The notes under the pieces were generated by a model. The model was not told where the DNA came from and ran no database searches. It was given only the letters and a program-made list of their open reading frames with translations. A program made the position numbers and the translations under genes. This document shows positions 18,034 through 28,087 of a stretch of DNA of 64,000 nucleotides, in pieces. This DNA is from Sorangium cellulosum (GTDB lineage: Bacteria; Myxococcota_A; Polyangia; Polyangiales; Polyangiaceae). Where the stretch lies: contig NZ_CP012673.1 in assembly GCF_002950945.1 (NCBI RefSeq), positions 8,818,501 through 8,882,500 of the forward strand, in the 5' to 3' direction. Positions within the stretch are counted from its first letter, which is position 1. Each line of letters opens with the position of its first letter.

Positions 18034-18114
18034 GGCGGCCCGGCGGATCCAGCGATCCAGCTCGGCCAGGTCGGTGCTCGCAAGGACGCGCTCTCGCGGT
18101 AGCCGCTCCGCAGA
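18034..18114 (-). pseudogene. C-terminal fragment of Rpn-family nuclease/transposase
   Basis: 27 residues (SAERLPRERVLASTDLAELD, then RWIRRAA) match in pattern the fragment at 9888-10004. The frame breaks after this block. It sits immediately upstream of the IS66 genes, which suggests that the insertion, or an earlier deletion, removed the rest. Confidence 0.45.
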
Positions 18115-18201
18115 CCGCGTCTTTTCCCTGGCCAGCTTCGGTTGCACGCTACGCGACGTCCGATGAGGGCCGTGCCCTCGCCGAGCGAAGAGGAGCGAGC
18201 G

Positions 18202-18615
18202 ATGCCAGGAAGCAGGGAGCTGGTGCAGCTGCGTGCAGAGCTGTCGAGGTACCGAGAGCAGAAGAGCCGTGGGAAGTACCCGAGCGAGCTGCGGGAGCGA
18301 GCCGAGGCATACGCCAGGGAGCGTACCCGCGCGGGGGCGACGCCGACCGAGATCGCCACGGAGCTCGGTGTCCACAAGATGACGGCCGACCGATGGGTGG
18401 CTGACGGTGAGCGCGCACACGAGGGTGCGTTGGCAAGAGCCCCCAAGGCGGCTCAGCAGGTTCCATTCCTACCCGTCGTGGTGCGCCCGGAGCGCCGAGA
18501 CGCGCCGCCTTTGCGGCTCAACGTCGCATTTACCGATGGGACGCGGATGCAGGTATGTGGGATCAGCGCGCACGACGTCGTGGAAGCGATCGACGCGCTG
18601 CGGAGGGGACGGTGA
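18202..18615 (+). CDS. tnpA: IS66-family accessory protein TnpA
   Basis: A 137-residue IS66 accessory protein starting at an ATG with AGGAG about 7 nt upstream. It contains a helix-turn-helix (GATPTEIATELGVHKMTADRWV) and the C-terminal DGTRMQVCGISAHDVVEAIDAL typical of TnpA. TnpA and TnpB support transposition by TnpC in IS66 elements; the exact biochemical role is not established. Its TGA overlaps the GTG start of tnpB. Confidence 0.88.
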   Translation: MPGSRELVQLRAELSRYREQKSRGKYPSELRERAEAYARERTRAGATPTEIATELGVHKMTADRWVADGERAHEGALARAPKAAQQVPFLPVVVRPERRDAPPLRLNVAFTDGTRMQVCGISAHDVVEAIDALRRGR

Positions 18616-18956
18616 CCCCCGCGACGATAGCCGTCTACCTGGCGGTCGGTCCGGTGGACTTGCGAGGTGCGTTCGACCGGCTCGCCGCGATCACCCGGCA
18701 GGTGCTCTGCCTGGACCCGGCCAGTGGTGCGTTGTTCTTGTTTCTCAATAAAAAGCGCAACCGGCTGAAGGCACTTTGGTGGGACCGCAATGGCTATACA
18801 ATGCTGTACAAGCGTCTCTCGAAGGGTGCATTTGCTCTGCCCTCGTTCACCGAGGCTGACGGCAAGTGTATCGAGCTGTCAGCACAGGACTTCGCGCAGC
18901 TGCTCGCCGGTCTGCCTATAGAAGAGCTGGCAAACCGCCGCCGGGTGGTCCACTGA
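18612..18956 (+). CDS. tnpB: IS66-family accessory protein TnpB
   Basis: A 114-residue TnpB (IS66 Orf2, PF05717 family). The N-terminal YLAVGPVDLRGAFDRLAAI and LFLFLNKKRNRLKALWWDRNGY are the family signature, followed by FTEADGKCIELSAQDFAQLLAG. The GTG start at 18612 overlaps the tnpA stop by 4 nt, giving translational coupling. Length is normal for the family. Confidence 0.92.
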   Translation: MTPATIAVYLAVGPVDLRGAFDRLAAITRQVLCLDPASGALFLFLNKKRNRLKALWWDRNGYTMLYKRLSKGAFALPSFTEADGKCIELSAQDFAQLLAGLPIEELANRRRVVH

Positions 18957-19090
18957 GGCGTCTGCGCCGGCGCTCGTTTACCGCGCTGCCGGCGCCAGCG
19001 CGGCCCGATGGCGGCCGGCGCAGCCCGATGCGGAGATGGCGCAGGACGCGCGCTGCATCGTCCCGAAGACCTCGCGAGAGCGCGGCGCCG

Positions 19091-21259
19091 ATGGCGCACC
19101 AGGGTTGTCCTAACCTTCCCGCCTTCGACGAGAAATTCTCACCAGAGACAGCGAAATTTTCTCTGCGTAAGGTACTTGTCAAGAGCAAGCGCAGGCGGCA
19201 TCCATGGCGCGCCTTGACCTCGACGACACGCCCCGGTGAGACCGCGCTGCCGCAGTCGGCGGAGACAGAGCGCCTTGACGGCGCGGCGCTCGTGCTCGGC
19301 TATCTCCAGGCCAGGGGACAAGGACAGGGCAGCCCCGCCGACCCCGCGTCGGTGGTCGACGCGCTGCTCCGGCGGGTGCAGGAGCTCGAGGCGAGGCTGG
19401 CCGAGCTATCGACGGCGGAGCAGCAGGCCCAAGAGCTCGCTCGCAGTGTCGAGTCGCTCAAGGCGTACAATCAACAGCTGCAGGAGACGATTCGGACCCT
19501 GGAGATCGGGTTCCGGCGCCACGTCTCCGAGCAGGTCTCGCCTGACCAGCTGCGGCTTTCGCTGGCCGGGGAGCCAGGCGCCTGTCCGGCTCCGGCTTCG
19601 TCGCAGGCCGAGAGCGTCGACGCCGCGCCCGAAGCGGACCCGGGTGAGGCCAGCAGCCCGCCGCCGGGCCCCGCGAGCCCACCGGAGCACGCGGGGACGG
19701 CAGAATCCTCCTCCGGCTCCGATCCCGGAGGTGGCAAGCCAGTCCAGCGCCACGAGCATGGGCGCCGTCGCATCGGTATCATCCCGAGGGTGATCATCGA
19801 GTCGCTGCCGCCGGAGGTGCTGCTCAAAGGCATCGAGCGCTTCGAGCGTGTGGGCGCCGAAGACAGCTCGGTCATCGGCTATCGGCGCGGCGGCCTCATC
19901 GAGCTCGTCACGCGTCGCCCCAAGTACGTGGCCAAGGCGGAGGCACTGGAGGCGAGCAGCGGAGCTGGAGCGGAGCCGGCTCCTTCGCCAGCCGCCGGGC
20001 CGGTCTTGGATCACGAGCTCGACGAGCCCCTCGTCGTGCGGGAGCACGAGCTCTTGGGGAGCCCCGCGGACACGGGCTTCAAGCAAAGCCCCTTCGTCGA
20101 CGGCGTCCTCGTCCGCTACACGCCCGAATCGGACGCTGCGGAGGACAGCGGCGGACCGGTGAAGATCGCCTCGCTGCCGGAGCGCCCGATCGACAGGTGC
20201 CTTGCCGATCCGAGCCTCTTGGCCCACCTGTTCGTTCACAAGCTCGACTACCACATGCCCTACTACCGGCAAGAGGTGGAGTCGGGTCGCCACGGCTTTC
20301 GCATCGGCCGCGGCAACATGGCACGCTGGCAGTACGACTGTGGTGGCATCGCGATGCGCATCGCCGATGCCATGTGGAGCGACGCGCTCTCGAGGTCGTG
20401 GTTCGCCATGGACGCGACGGGCACCGCCATCCGGGCCAAGGAGAAGCACCGCTATGGGCATGTCTTCGTCCTGGTCGCGCCGGGCGATGGGGTGCTGTTC
20501 CGCTATACGCCGACGTACGACGGCCCCACCGTCGCGAAGCTCTTCGGCGGCTACCAGGGGACGCTGGTCGCCGATGCCTCGGCCAACCACAACGTGCTGT
20601 TCGGGCCGGGCAAGGCGCGCGAGGCCGGCTGCTGGAGCCATGCACGAAGGCGCTTCTTCAAGGCGTTCAAGGCCGGGGCTGGCAAGGAGGCGGCGTTCGC
20701 GCTCCAGACCCTCCAGGCACTCTTCCGCGTCGAGGAGGAATGCGCCCTGTGCAGCCCGGACGAGCGCCTCGAGCTCCGGCAGCGCGAGTCCGCACCGCTG
20801 ATTGAGAGGCTCTTCGCCTGGGTCGAGGCGCAGCGGCAGGTCGTCCCGGAGCATTCGCCATTGCGCGAAGGGCTGGTCTATCTCCACAACCAGAGGGAGG
20901 CGCTCTGCGAGTTCCTCTCCAACGGGGAGATCCCCATCCACAACAATGCCAGCGAGAGGGCTCTGCGCCGCGTCGTCAAGGGACGGCGCAACTGGCTGTT
21001 CCACGGCAGCGACGAGCATGCTGTCCGGGCGTGTGCGATCACGTCGCTCATCGCGACCTGCCAGATGCACGGGCTCGACCCCGAGCTGTACTTGCAGGAG
21101 ATCCTGACCGTGGCGCCGAGCTATCCGCTCCGTCGCATCCTCGACCTGAGTCCCAAGAACTGGGTCGCGACGCGACAACGCCTCATCGCCGAGGGGCGGC
21201 TCAAGTACCTGGACCTGGCTCGGATCACCGGCTCGCGGCTCGCCTTCCGCGACGCCTGA
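19091..21259 (+). CDS. tnpC: IS66-family transposase TnpC
   Basis: The catalytic transposase, about 722 residues from the ATG at 19091. An N-terminal coiled coil (LLRRVQELEARLAELSTAEQ, about 92-145) is followed by a Ser/Pro/Ala-rich linker, then the DDE core with FAMDATG, LVADASANHN and HNNASERALRR as likely Asp, Asp and Glu positions, plus YHMPYYRQ and CWSHARRRFF. This is longer than most IS66 transposases because of the linker. The start is uncertain: a TTG at 19214 also fits, and about 130 bp separate it from tnpB, more than usual. Confidence 0.85.
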   Translation: MAHQGCPNLPAFDEKFSPETAKFSLRKVLVKSKRRRHPWRALTSTTRPGETALPQSAETERLDGAALVLGYLQARGQGQGSPADPASVVDALLRRVQELEARLAELSTAEQQAQELARSVESLKAYNQQLQETIRTLEIGFRRHVSEQVSPDQLRLSLAGEPGACPAPASSQAESVDAAPEADPGEASSPPPGPASPPEHAGTAESSSGSDPGGGKPVQRHEHGRRRIGIIPRVIIESLPPEVLLKGIERFERVGAEDSSVIGYRRGGLIELVTRRPKYVAKAEALEASSGAGAEPAPSPAAGPVLDHELDEPLVVREHELLGSPADTGFKQSPFVDGVLVRYTPESDAAEDSGGPVKIASLPERPIDRCLADPSLLAHLFVHKLDYHMPYYRQEVESGRHGFRIGRGNMARWQYDCGGIAMRIADAMWSDALSRSWFAMDATGTAIRAKEKHRYGHVFVLVAPGDGVLFRYTPTYDGPTVAKLFGGYQGTLVADASANHNVLFGPGKAREAGCWSHARRRFFKAFKAGAGKEAAFALQTLQALFRVEEECALCSPDERLELRQRESAPLIERLFAWVEAQRQVVPEHSPLREGLVYLHNQREALCEFLSNGEIPIHNNASERALRRVVKGRRNWLFHGSDEHAVRACAITSLIATCQMHGLDPELYLQEILTVAPSYPLRRILDLSPKNWVATRQRLIAEGRLKYLDLARITGSRLAFRDA

Positions 21260-21967
21260 TCGCGCGGCGTCGCCCGCTTCCGTCGTGTCCACAGCGCTCG
21301 TCGCGTCCGGAGCGGCCGAGCCAGGCGCGCGTCCTTTCCGCCTCCGCGCCGAGGTGCGTCGGCTCGTCGAGCCGGTGCCGTCGTCGCTTCGCGCGGCCGC
21401 CGTCGAGCTCGTCGTGGCGGGGCGCCTTCGGTTCGCCTCGGTTCGGAGCTGCTTGTCCGCGCCTCGGGTCGGCCGCCGTCCGCCCTCCTGCTCCGCGGGC
21501 GGCTGCGCGGCGCTCTTGCGGCGCCCCACGCCTGCGGGCTCGGCTGCTCCCGCGCGCTCCTCCTGCCCGGCCGCGCGACGCGGGCGCCCCTTCGCGCGGG
21601 CGGGGGCGTCCTCGCGGCCTTGCCACGTGACGTGCGGCGCGGACAGCTTCAGCACCGCCGTCATCAGGCTCGGGACTTCGACTCCCTCCTCCCCGCTCCG
21701 TCGCTTCGCCATCGCACCGCGACTCTACGCACGGGGCCGCCTTCCACAAGCTCGCTTCGGAACGCGCTCTGCGGAGCGGCTACCTCTCGCGTCGTCGCGG
21801 GCCGCGGAGACCCCCCCAGCACGTGCCCCCGGTTCAGGTGGCGCTGGTCGGATCCCGGCGGTTTCGTGGTCGTCTTGTTGCCGAGGGGCGAGGTGCGTGC
21901 GAGCCCATGGGTAGCTCGCCAGGCCAGGGGGGACTCGTGGGCGCTGCTGACCGATGGAGGCGAACGT
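21260..21967. other. Region downstream of IS66 without clear gene
   Basis: 708 bp, very GC-rich. A minus-strand frame beginning at 21712 (MAKRRSGEEGVEVPSLMTAV) starts plausibly but soon becomes Arg/Ala-rich and runs on antisense through tnpC, so I do not call it. The right end of the IS66 element probably lies within the first 100 bp. Confidence 0.4.
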
Positions 21968-22186
21968 TCAGCCGGTGCGCCGCCCGCTGCGCCACCTGGT
22001 GGCATACGGCAGCACGAACAAGTACAGGCCGGTGAGCAGGAGCAAGACGAGCGGGAGCAGCGCCAGGAAGCCGACCCAGACGGCAGGCGACTCCTGTCCC
22101 ATGGCGACGAGGTTGACGATGACGGCCGCCGTGAAGACAACGGACAACCAGCGGTGGATCTGCCGAATCCAATGGTTCCAGTTCAA
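21968..22186 (-). CDS. Small two-helix membrane protein
   Basis: A 72-residue protein with two hydrophobic helices (SVVFTAAVIVNLVAMG and VWVGFLALLPLVLLLLTGLYLF) and a basic C terminus. The TTG at 22184-22186 is preferred as start because AGAGGAG lies 6 nt upstream. The N-terminal NHWIRQIHRWLSVVF is reminiscent of small PepSY- or cytochrome-b-associated membrane proteins seen in proteobacteria, but I cannot assign a function. Confidence 0.65.
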   Translation of the reverse strand: MNWNHWIRQIHRWLSVVFTAAVIVNLVAMGQESPAVWVGFLALLPLVLLLLTGLYLFVLPYATRWRSGRRTG

Positions 22187-22425
22187 TGGAATCTCCTCTG
22201 AAGACGAGCCCGAAGCGGATCGGGCACACCTGCAAGTACTACGCAACCACCTTCGGCGAGAGCGTCCTGCTCGCCGGACTCAAGGGGAAAGCGCTGGCGC
22301 TCATCCCGGATCTCGCCGTTCGGATGGGAGCGCGTTACCGCGCCTCTCCTTGTCCGGAACTGCGAAGATCTACTGAGGAAGTGACCTGCTGAGAAAGTGA
22401 CCTGCGCGCGTGGCCCCCGCCTGTC
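22187..22425. other. Intergenic region
   Basis: 239 bp upstream of the small membrane protein gene and downstream of the VOC gene. Short frames exist on the plus strand but nothing recognisable. It includes a short near-duplication, GAAGTGACCTGCT followed by GAAAGTGACCTGC. Confidence 0.4.
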
Positions 22426-22833
22426 TCAGCGGCGCGCCTCGATCATCTTCCACCCGTTGCCCGAAGGATCCCGGAAGCCGGCGTCCACCGTGCCGAAGCG
22501 CTCCACGGGCTCCTCTGTGAACTCCACCCCGCGGGCGCGCATCCGATCGTACGCGGCGCGGCAATCGTCGACCACCAGCACGAGCGGCGGCATCGCGCCC
22601 TTCGCCACGAGCTCGCGCATCGTCTGCGCGGTCCCCGCGTCGAGCACCGGCGGCCCCGGCACGAACAGGCCGAGCTGGAAGGACGGCTGGTCCGGGTGCT
22701 GGACCGTGAGCCAGCGGTAGTCGCCGGCCCGCGCGTCCGTGTGGACGCGGAATCCGAGCTTCTCGACGTAGAACTCGAGCGCTTCGTCCTGATCTCGAAC
22801 GTACAGACCGACCACCTCGACACCCTGGCTCAT
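22426..22833 (-). CDS. VOC-family (glyoxalase/bleomycin resistance-like) protein
   Basis: A 135-residue vicinal-oxygen-chelate protein made of two beta-alpha-beta-beta-beta units: VEVVGLYVRDQDEALEFYVEKLGF, then LVLVVDDCRAAYDRMRARGVEF and AGFRDPSGNGWKMIE. The metal-ligand positions appear only partly conserved, as in antibiotic-binding or lactoylglutathione-lyase-like relatives of unknown substrate. Its ATG overlaps the stop of the upstream AraC gene by 4 nt (ATGA), so the two are translationally coupled and probably regulator plus target. Confidence 0.9.
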   Translation of the reverse strand: MSQGVEVVGLYVRDQDEALEFYVEKLGFRVHTDARAGDYRWLTVQHPDQPSFQLGLFVPGPPVLDAGTAQTMRELVAKGAMPPLVLVVDDCRAAYDRMRARGVEFTEEPVERFGTVDAGFRDPSGNGWKMIEARR

Positions 22834-23321
22834 GGAACCTCCGTTTCCTCGACCTCCTTCGTACCACCCGCCTCCTGCCGTCGCTTCTCCGAAACTGCCA
22901 TCGTGAGGTCCGGCCGGTGGGCGGCGCGCAGGAAGCAGGGGGGCACGCTCGCCAGGTCGTTCGGTGCGGCCCTCTCGCGGGCCCGGATCACGCCCGGGCT
23001 CTCGCCGGTGACGTCGCGGAACGTGCGCCCGAACGTGCCCAGGCTCTTCCAGCCCGTCTGGAACGCGATCTCCGTGATGGACAGGTCGGTGTCGCGGAGC
23101 AGCGCCGTGGCCCGCTCGATCCGCCGCGTGAGCAGGTACCGGTGCGGCGGGACGCCGAAGGCCTCCTTGAAGGACCGCGCGAAGTGGGCCTCGGAGACGC
23201 CGCTCACGCGCGCCAGCCGCCGGACGGGCCACTCCTCGTGCGAGGCGGCGTCCATGCGGTCCTTCGCGCGCAGCAGGCGGCGCAGCAGCTCGGGGTCCTG
23301 GCTTGTATGACCTCCGCTCAC
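22830..23321 (-). CDS. AraC-family transcriptional regulator, short form
   Basis: A 163-residue regulator consisting almost only of the AraC double helix-turn-helix (about residues 14-112). HTH1 is WPVRRLARVSGVSEAHFARSFKEAFG and HTH2 is SITEIAFQTGWKSLGTFGRTF. No ligand-binding domain precedes it; the C-terminal 50 residues are poorly structured. The stop overlaps the VOC gene start, so it very likely controls its own two-gene operon. Confidence 0.9.
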   Translation of the reverse strand: MSGGHTSQDPELLRRLLRAKDRMDAASHEEWPVRRLARVSGVSEAHFARSFKEAFGVPPHRYLLTRRIERATALLRDTDLSITEIAFQTGWKSLGTFGRTFRDVTGESPGVIRARERAAPNDLASVPPCFLRAAHRPDLTMAVSEKRRQEAGGTKEVEETEVP

Positions 23322-23415
23322 GCCGCCGCCTGATGCACGATGGGAAGCACCCGAGCCTCTCGGAGCCAGCCTACCTGATCCCTTGGGCCCTCGCGACCCT
23401 CACCGGTGGCGAGGG

Positions 23416-25794
<2,379 letters not shown>

Positions 25795-25998
25795 GTTCGG
25801 CGCTCATGTCATCGAGCGCCGGCGGGTTTGTCAAGATGCGGATTGCACGCCACCGGTGATCACCGAGCTCGCCGCACCGTGATCGCTCGTGCCGGGGCGC
25901 GAGCAACTACACGTACGCGGAGGCCCTGGGCGTGATCCGGCTCGCGGGCGCGGCGACGCCCGCGGGCTTGCCGGCGCGGTCGAGCGGGGTTGGCAAGC

Positions 25999-26667
25999 TT
26001 ACTGCGTTGACGGTTTGGGCTTTCCGGGGAACATGCGCTGCAGGGCAGGTGCGCCAGGCTTCCCATTCACTGTGAGCGTCCCGTCTGATCCGCGCACGAG
26101 GATGGGCGGCGCTACTTTTGGAAGTTCGAGTGGCCGAAACGCGGCAGGGTCCGAACGTGGCCCGGCATCTGGCCCGGCATACCATCCGATTTCCCCGCTT
26201 GGCAGCTTTCGTGCGACAATTACGCCATCATCGTCGGTCGACCATTCGTCTGGTTTATAGACGCCAGTCGTCCCGTCTGGGTGCTGGACGATCACAGCTT
26301 CGGAGTAGGTGTCCAAAAGCTCGCGGTTTCGCCGGATCTCTGCGGCGCTTGGCGTGCGTTGAGGGTCGACGGGCGCGTGTTCTGGAGTATCTTGCCCAGA
26401 TGGCTCTGCAACGCTGGATGGTTCGGTCCTATGGACCGGCGCAACGAAGGCCATGCAGATAGCCAGCTGCGCCTTCGTCGACGCAAGCTCGGTGCGTTCA
26501 GCCTTGCAACTGCCGCGGGTAGACGCCGCGCCGCTGGGCGAGGATTGGGAGGGTGATGCGCTCTCAAGTGCTTGGGCAGCCGGTGTATCGCGCGGCATAG
26601 CGCGTCCGATGAAGACGCCGGTGACGCTGGCGACGAGTGCGACCACAACATACATACGCGTCATCAT
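25999..26667 (-). CDS. Membrane-anchored hypothetical protein
   Basis: A 222-residue protein starting at the ATG at 26665-26667 (a second ATG follows directly). It has one N-terminal helix (MYVVVALVASVTGVFIGRAM), a Ser/Pro/Ala-rich spacer with two Cys, and a C-terminal beta-rich part (AVIVQHPDGTTGVYKPDEW and LVRGSDGTLTVNGKPG). No family recognised. It lies 14 nt downstream of the small Cys-rich exported protein gene, and the two are probably one operon. Base composition is less GC-rich than that of the flanking UvrA-like gene. Confidence 0.65.
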   Translation of the reverse strand: MMTRMYVVVALVASVTGVFIGRAMPRDTPAAQALESASPSQSSPSGAASTRGSCKAERTELASTKAQLAICMAFVAPVHRTEPSSVAEPSGQDTPEHAPVDPQRTPSAAEIRRNRELLDTYSEAVIVQHPDGTTGVYKPDEWSTDDDGVIVARKLPSGEIGWYAGPDAGPRSDPAAFRPLELPKVAPPILVRGSDGTLTVNGKPGAPALQRMFPGKPKPSTQ

Positions 26668-26681
26668 GCAGCATCTCACTG

Positions 26682-27083
26682 TTACAGCGGGCAGCCCGGC
26701 GGCACCGGCTGGCAATATTCATAATCTTGATTTGGCCACTCTTGAGGAATGATGTCAAGGTGACATGGCGTAAGAAAAAAGGACAGCTCGGCTTGAGGGC
26801 AAACCTGGTTTCCATTGAGCTGCTCTTCGGTTGCGCGATTCATCACGGTGAGCTCGAACAGTAGCTCTTTATCGCCGGCCGACACATCGCTACACGCCGG
26901 CGTGAATGCGATCGTGTCCACGTTCTGGCAATACGCGGCGCAACCGATCGGCGGATCGGTGTAGCAGAATGGCTTGTTCGACGACGGAAGCGATTCGCCA
27001 CTTTTGGGAGTGCACTTTTTCGCTCCGATGGAGCATAGAGCAAACACGAGCACTAGCATGGTGTGCGCAACGGATCGTTTCAT
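26682..27083 (-). CDS. Small exported Cys-rich hypothetical protein
   Basis: A 133-residue protein with a signal peptide (HTMLVLVFALCSIGA) and a strong ribosome-binding site AAAGGAGAG before the ATG. The mature part has about ten Cys, for example FCYTDPPIGCAAYC and CQPVPPGC, suggesting a disulfide-stabilised periplasmic or secreted protein; the Cys at the end of the signal could also be lipidated. No family recognised. It is the first gene of a two-gene operon with the gene at 25999-26667. Noticeably lower GC than the core genes. Confidence 0.65.
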   Translation of the reverse strand: MKRSVAHTMLVLVFALCSIGAKKCTPKSGESLPSSNKPFCYTDPPIGCAAYCQNVDTIAFTPACSDVSAGDKELLFELTVMNRATEEQLNGNQVCPQAELSFFLTPCHLDIIPQEWPNQDYEYCQPVPPGCPL

Positions 27084-27691
27084 GGACTCTCCTTTGGCGT
27101 CAAGCTCAGGTCACACACCCCGTACGCTTCGACGAGCGGCAACGCTGGGCCCTGCGCGGCTCGCTGTTGTCCCAGGCAGCAGGGCTACGTCTGAGCCAGA
27201 CGGCGCTTCGGCACGCAACCGCCGCGCGCGGGCGATCCCCGTAGAGCCTGCGGGCACTGGCGAGCGGCAAGGCTCCGGCAGCGAGCCGAAATCCCCGCGG
27301 AAGGGCAGCGAGCGTCGCGGGCCGCCGCCCCCCGGCTCCGCCATGGCGCCGCCATGGGCGATAGCCCGGCGGGTTGTCGAAATTCACGGCGAAAACGCGC
27401 CCTCACCGCGTGGCGTGCGGCGTGCGGTGTTGGCGCCGTGTGGCGGACCGAGCCATCACGACGCTCGCGGCCCCGCCCTTTCGGTTTGCTGCGCTGCACT
27501 TCCTCGCGCTGCGATCCGGCTTGACCTGCCTACGCGCCAAACCGCGCGCGACAAAGCCGCGAAGAGCGCGAGCGACGCGCGCAGCTGGGACACGCCGGCG
27601 GAGATCTCACATCCGCGCGCGCTCCGGCAACCTTGACGACGAATCGCCAACGAGATGTCGCAGGGCCATCCTGGGCGTCGGTCGGCGCCAG
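27084..27691. other. Intergenic region without recognisable gene
   Basis: 608 bp, GC-rich, upstream of the small exported protein operon. Frames on both strands are Arg/Ala/Pro-rich and look like chance ORFs. Nothing supportable. Confidence 0.4.
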
Positions 27692-27835
27692 CTACCTGAC
27701 CAACCGCACCACGACGAATTCGCGCTGCCCGTCGACGGGTCCGAAGCCGAAGTCGCCGGGACCGTCGAGTTGGCCGGCGAGGTAGACGGAGCGCTCTCCT
27801 CCCGTGCAGACGGCGAAGAAACGTCCGAGAGCCAG
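27692..27835 (-). pseudogene. C-terminal remnant of an SBBP/beta-propeller-like protein
   Basis: The minus strand encodes about 48 residues (LLALGRFFAVCTGGERSVYL, AGQLDGPGDFGFGPVDGQRE, FVVVRLVR, stop). They resemble the repeats of myxobacterial SBBP-like surface proteins with the consensus AGxFxGxxDFGxGPxxxxGxxDxFVxRL. The upstream part of the gene is missing; similarity begins at the end of the 87-bp direct repeat. Probably truncated by the event that installed the repeat. Confidence 0.45.
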
Positions 27836-27915
27836 CAGGGTACAGCTATACGGTAGGATGCCTTCCGCTTGGTGCTACGTCGCGGTAATCCCAGGCGTTT
27901 CAGGCGTGGAAGACC
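27829..27915. repeat. 87-bp direct repeat, left copy
   Basis: Matches 29854-29940 at 83 of 87 positions by eye. It includes CGCGGTAATCCC and a short internal tandem CAGGCGT-TT-CAGGCGT. It flanks the lipoprotein gene at 28088-29827 on the left; start-to-start distance of the two copies is 2025 bp. Confidence 0.9.
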
Positions 27916-28087
27916 TGCCTGATCGCATAGGCCCGTTCTGTCAATGAGCTCGTACAGTCGGACTGCACGAGTCAGGAACGGCTCCGAGAATCTTGACTTT
28001 GCGGAACGCGTTTGCTTGTCCTATCCGCCGGGCGCACGTTCACTCGGAACGGCATCATGGCGGCAATGTGACAAGGAGGTGTAGCGA

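Larger units (their letters stand above)
18120..21290 (+). mobile_element. IS66-family insertion sequence, genes intact
   Basis: Three consecutive genes tnpA-tnpB-tnpC in the standard IS66 order, the first two overlapping by GTGA. I could not identify the terminal inverted repeats or target duplications by eye, so the outer limits are approximate. All three frames are open, so the element may still be able to move. Confidence 0.8.

Noticed and set aside
21225..21749. Minus-strand Arg-rich frames downstream of IS66
   Set aside because: Composition is extreme, they run antisense into tnpC, and nothing is recognisable.
27185..27499. Minus-strand Arg/Ala-rich frame in the 27-kb intergenic region
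   Set aside because: No ribosome-binding site, no motif, chance ORF composition.
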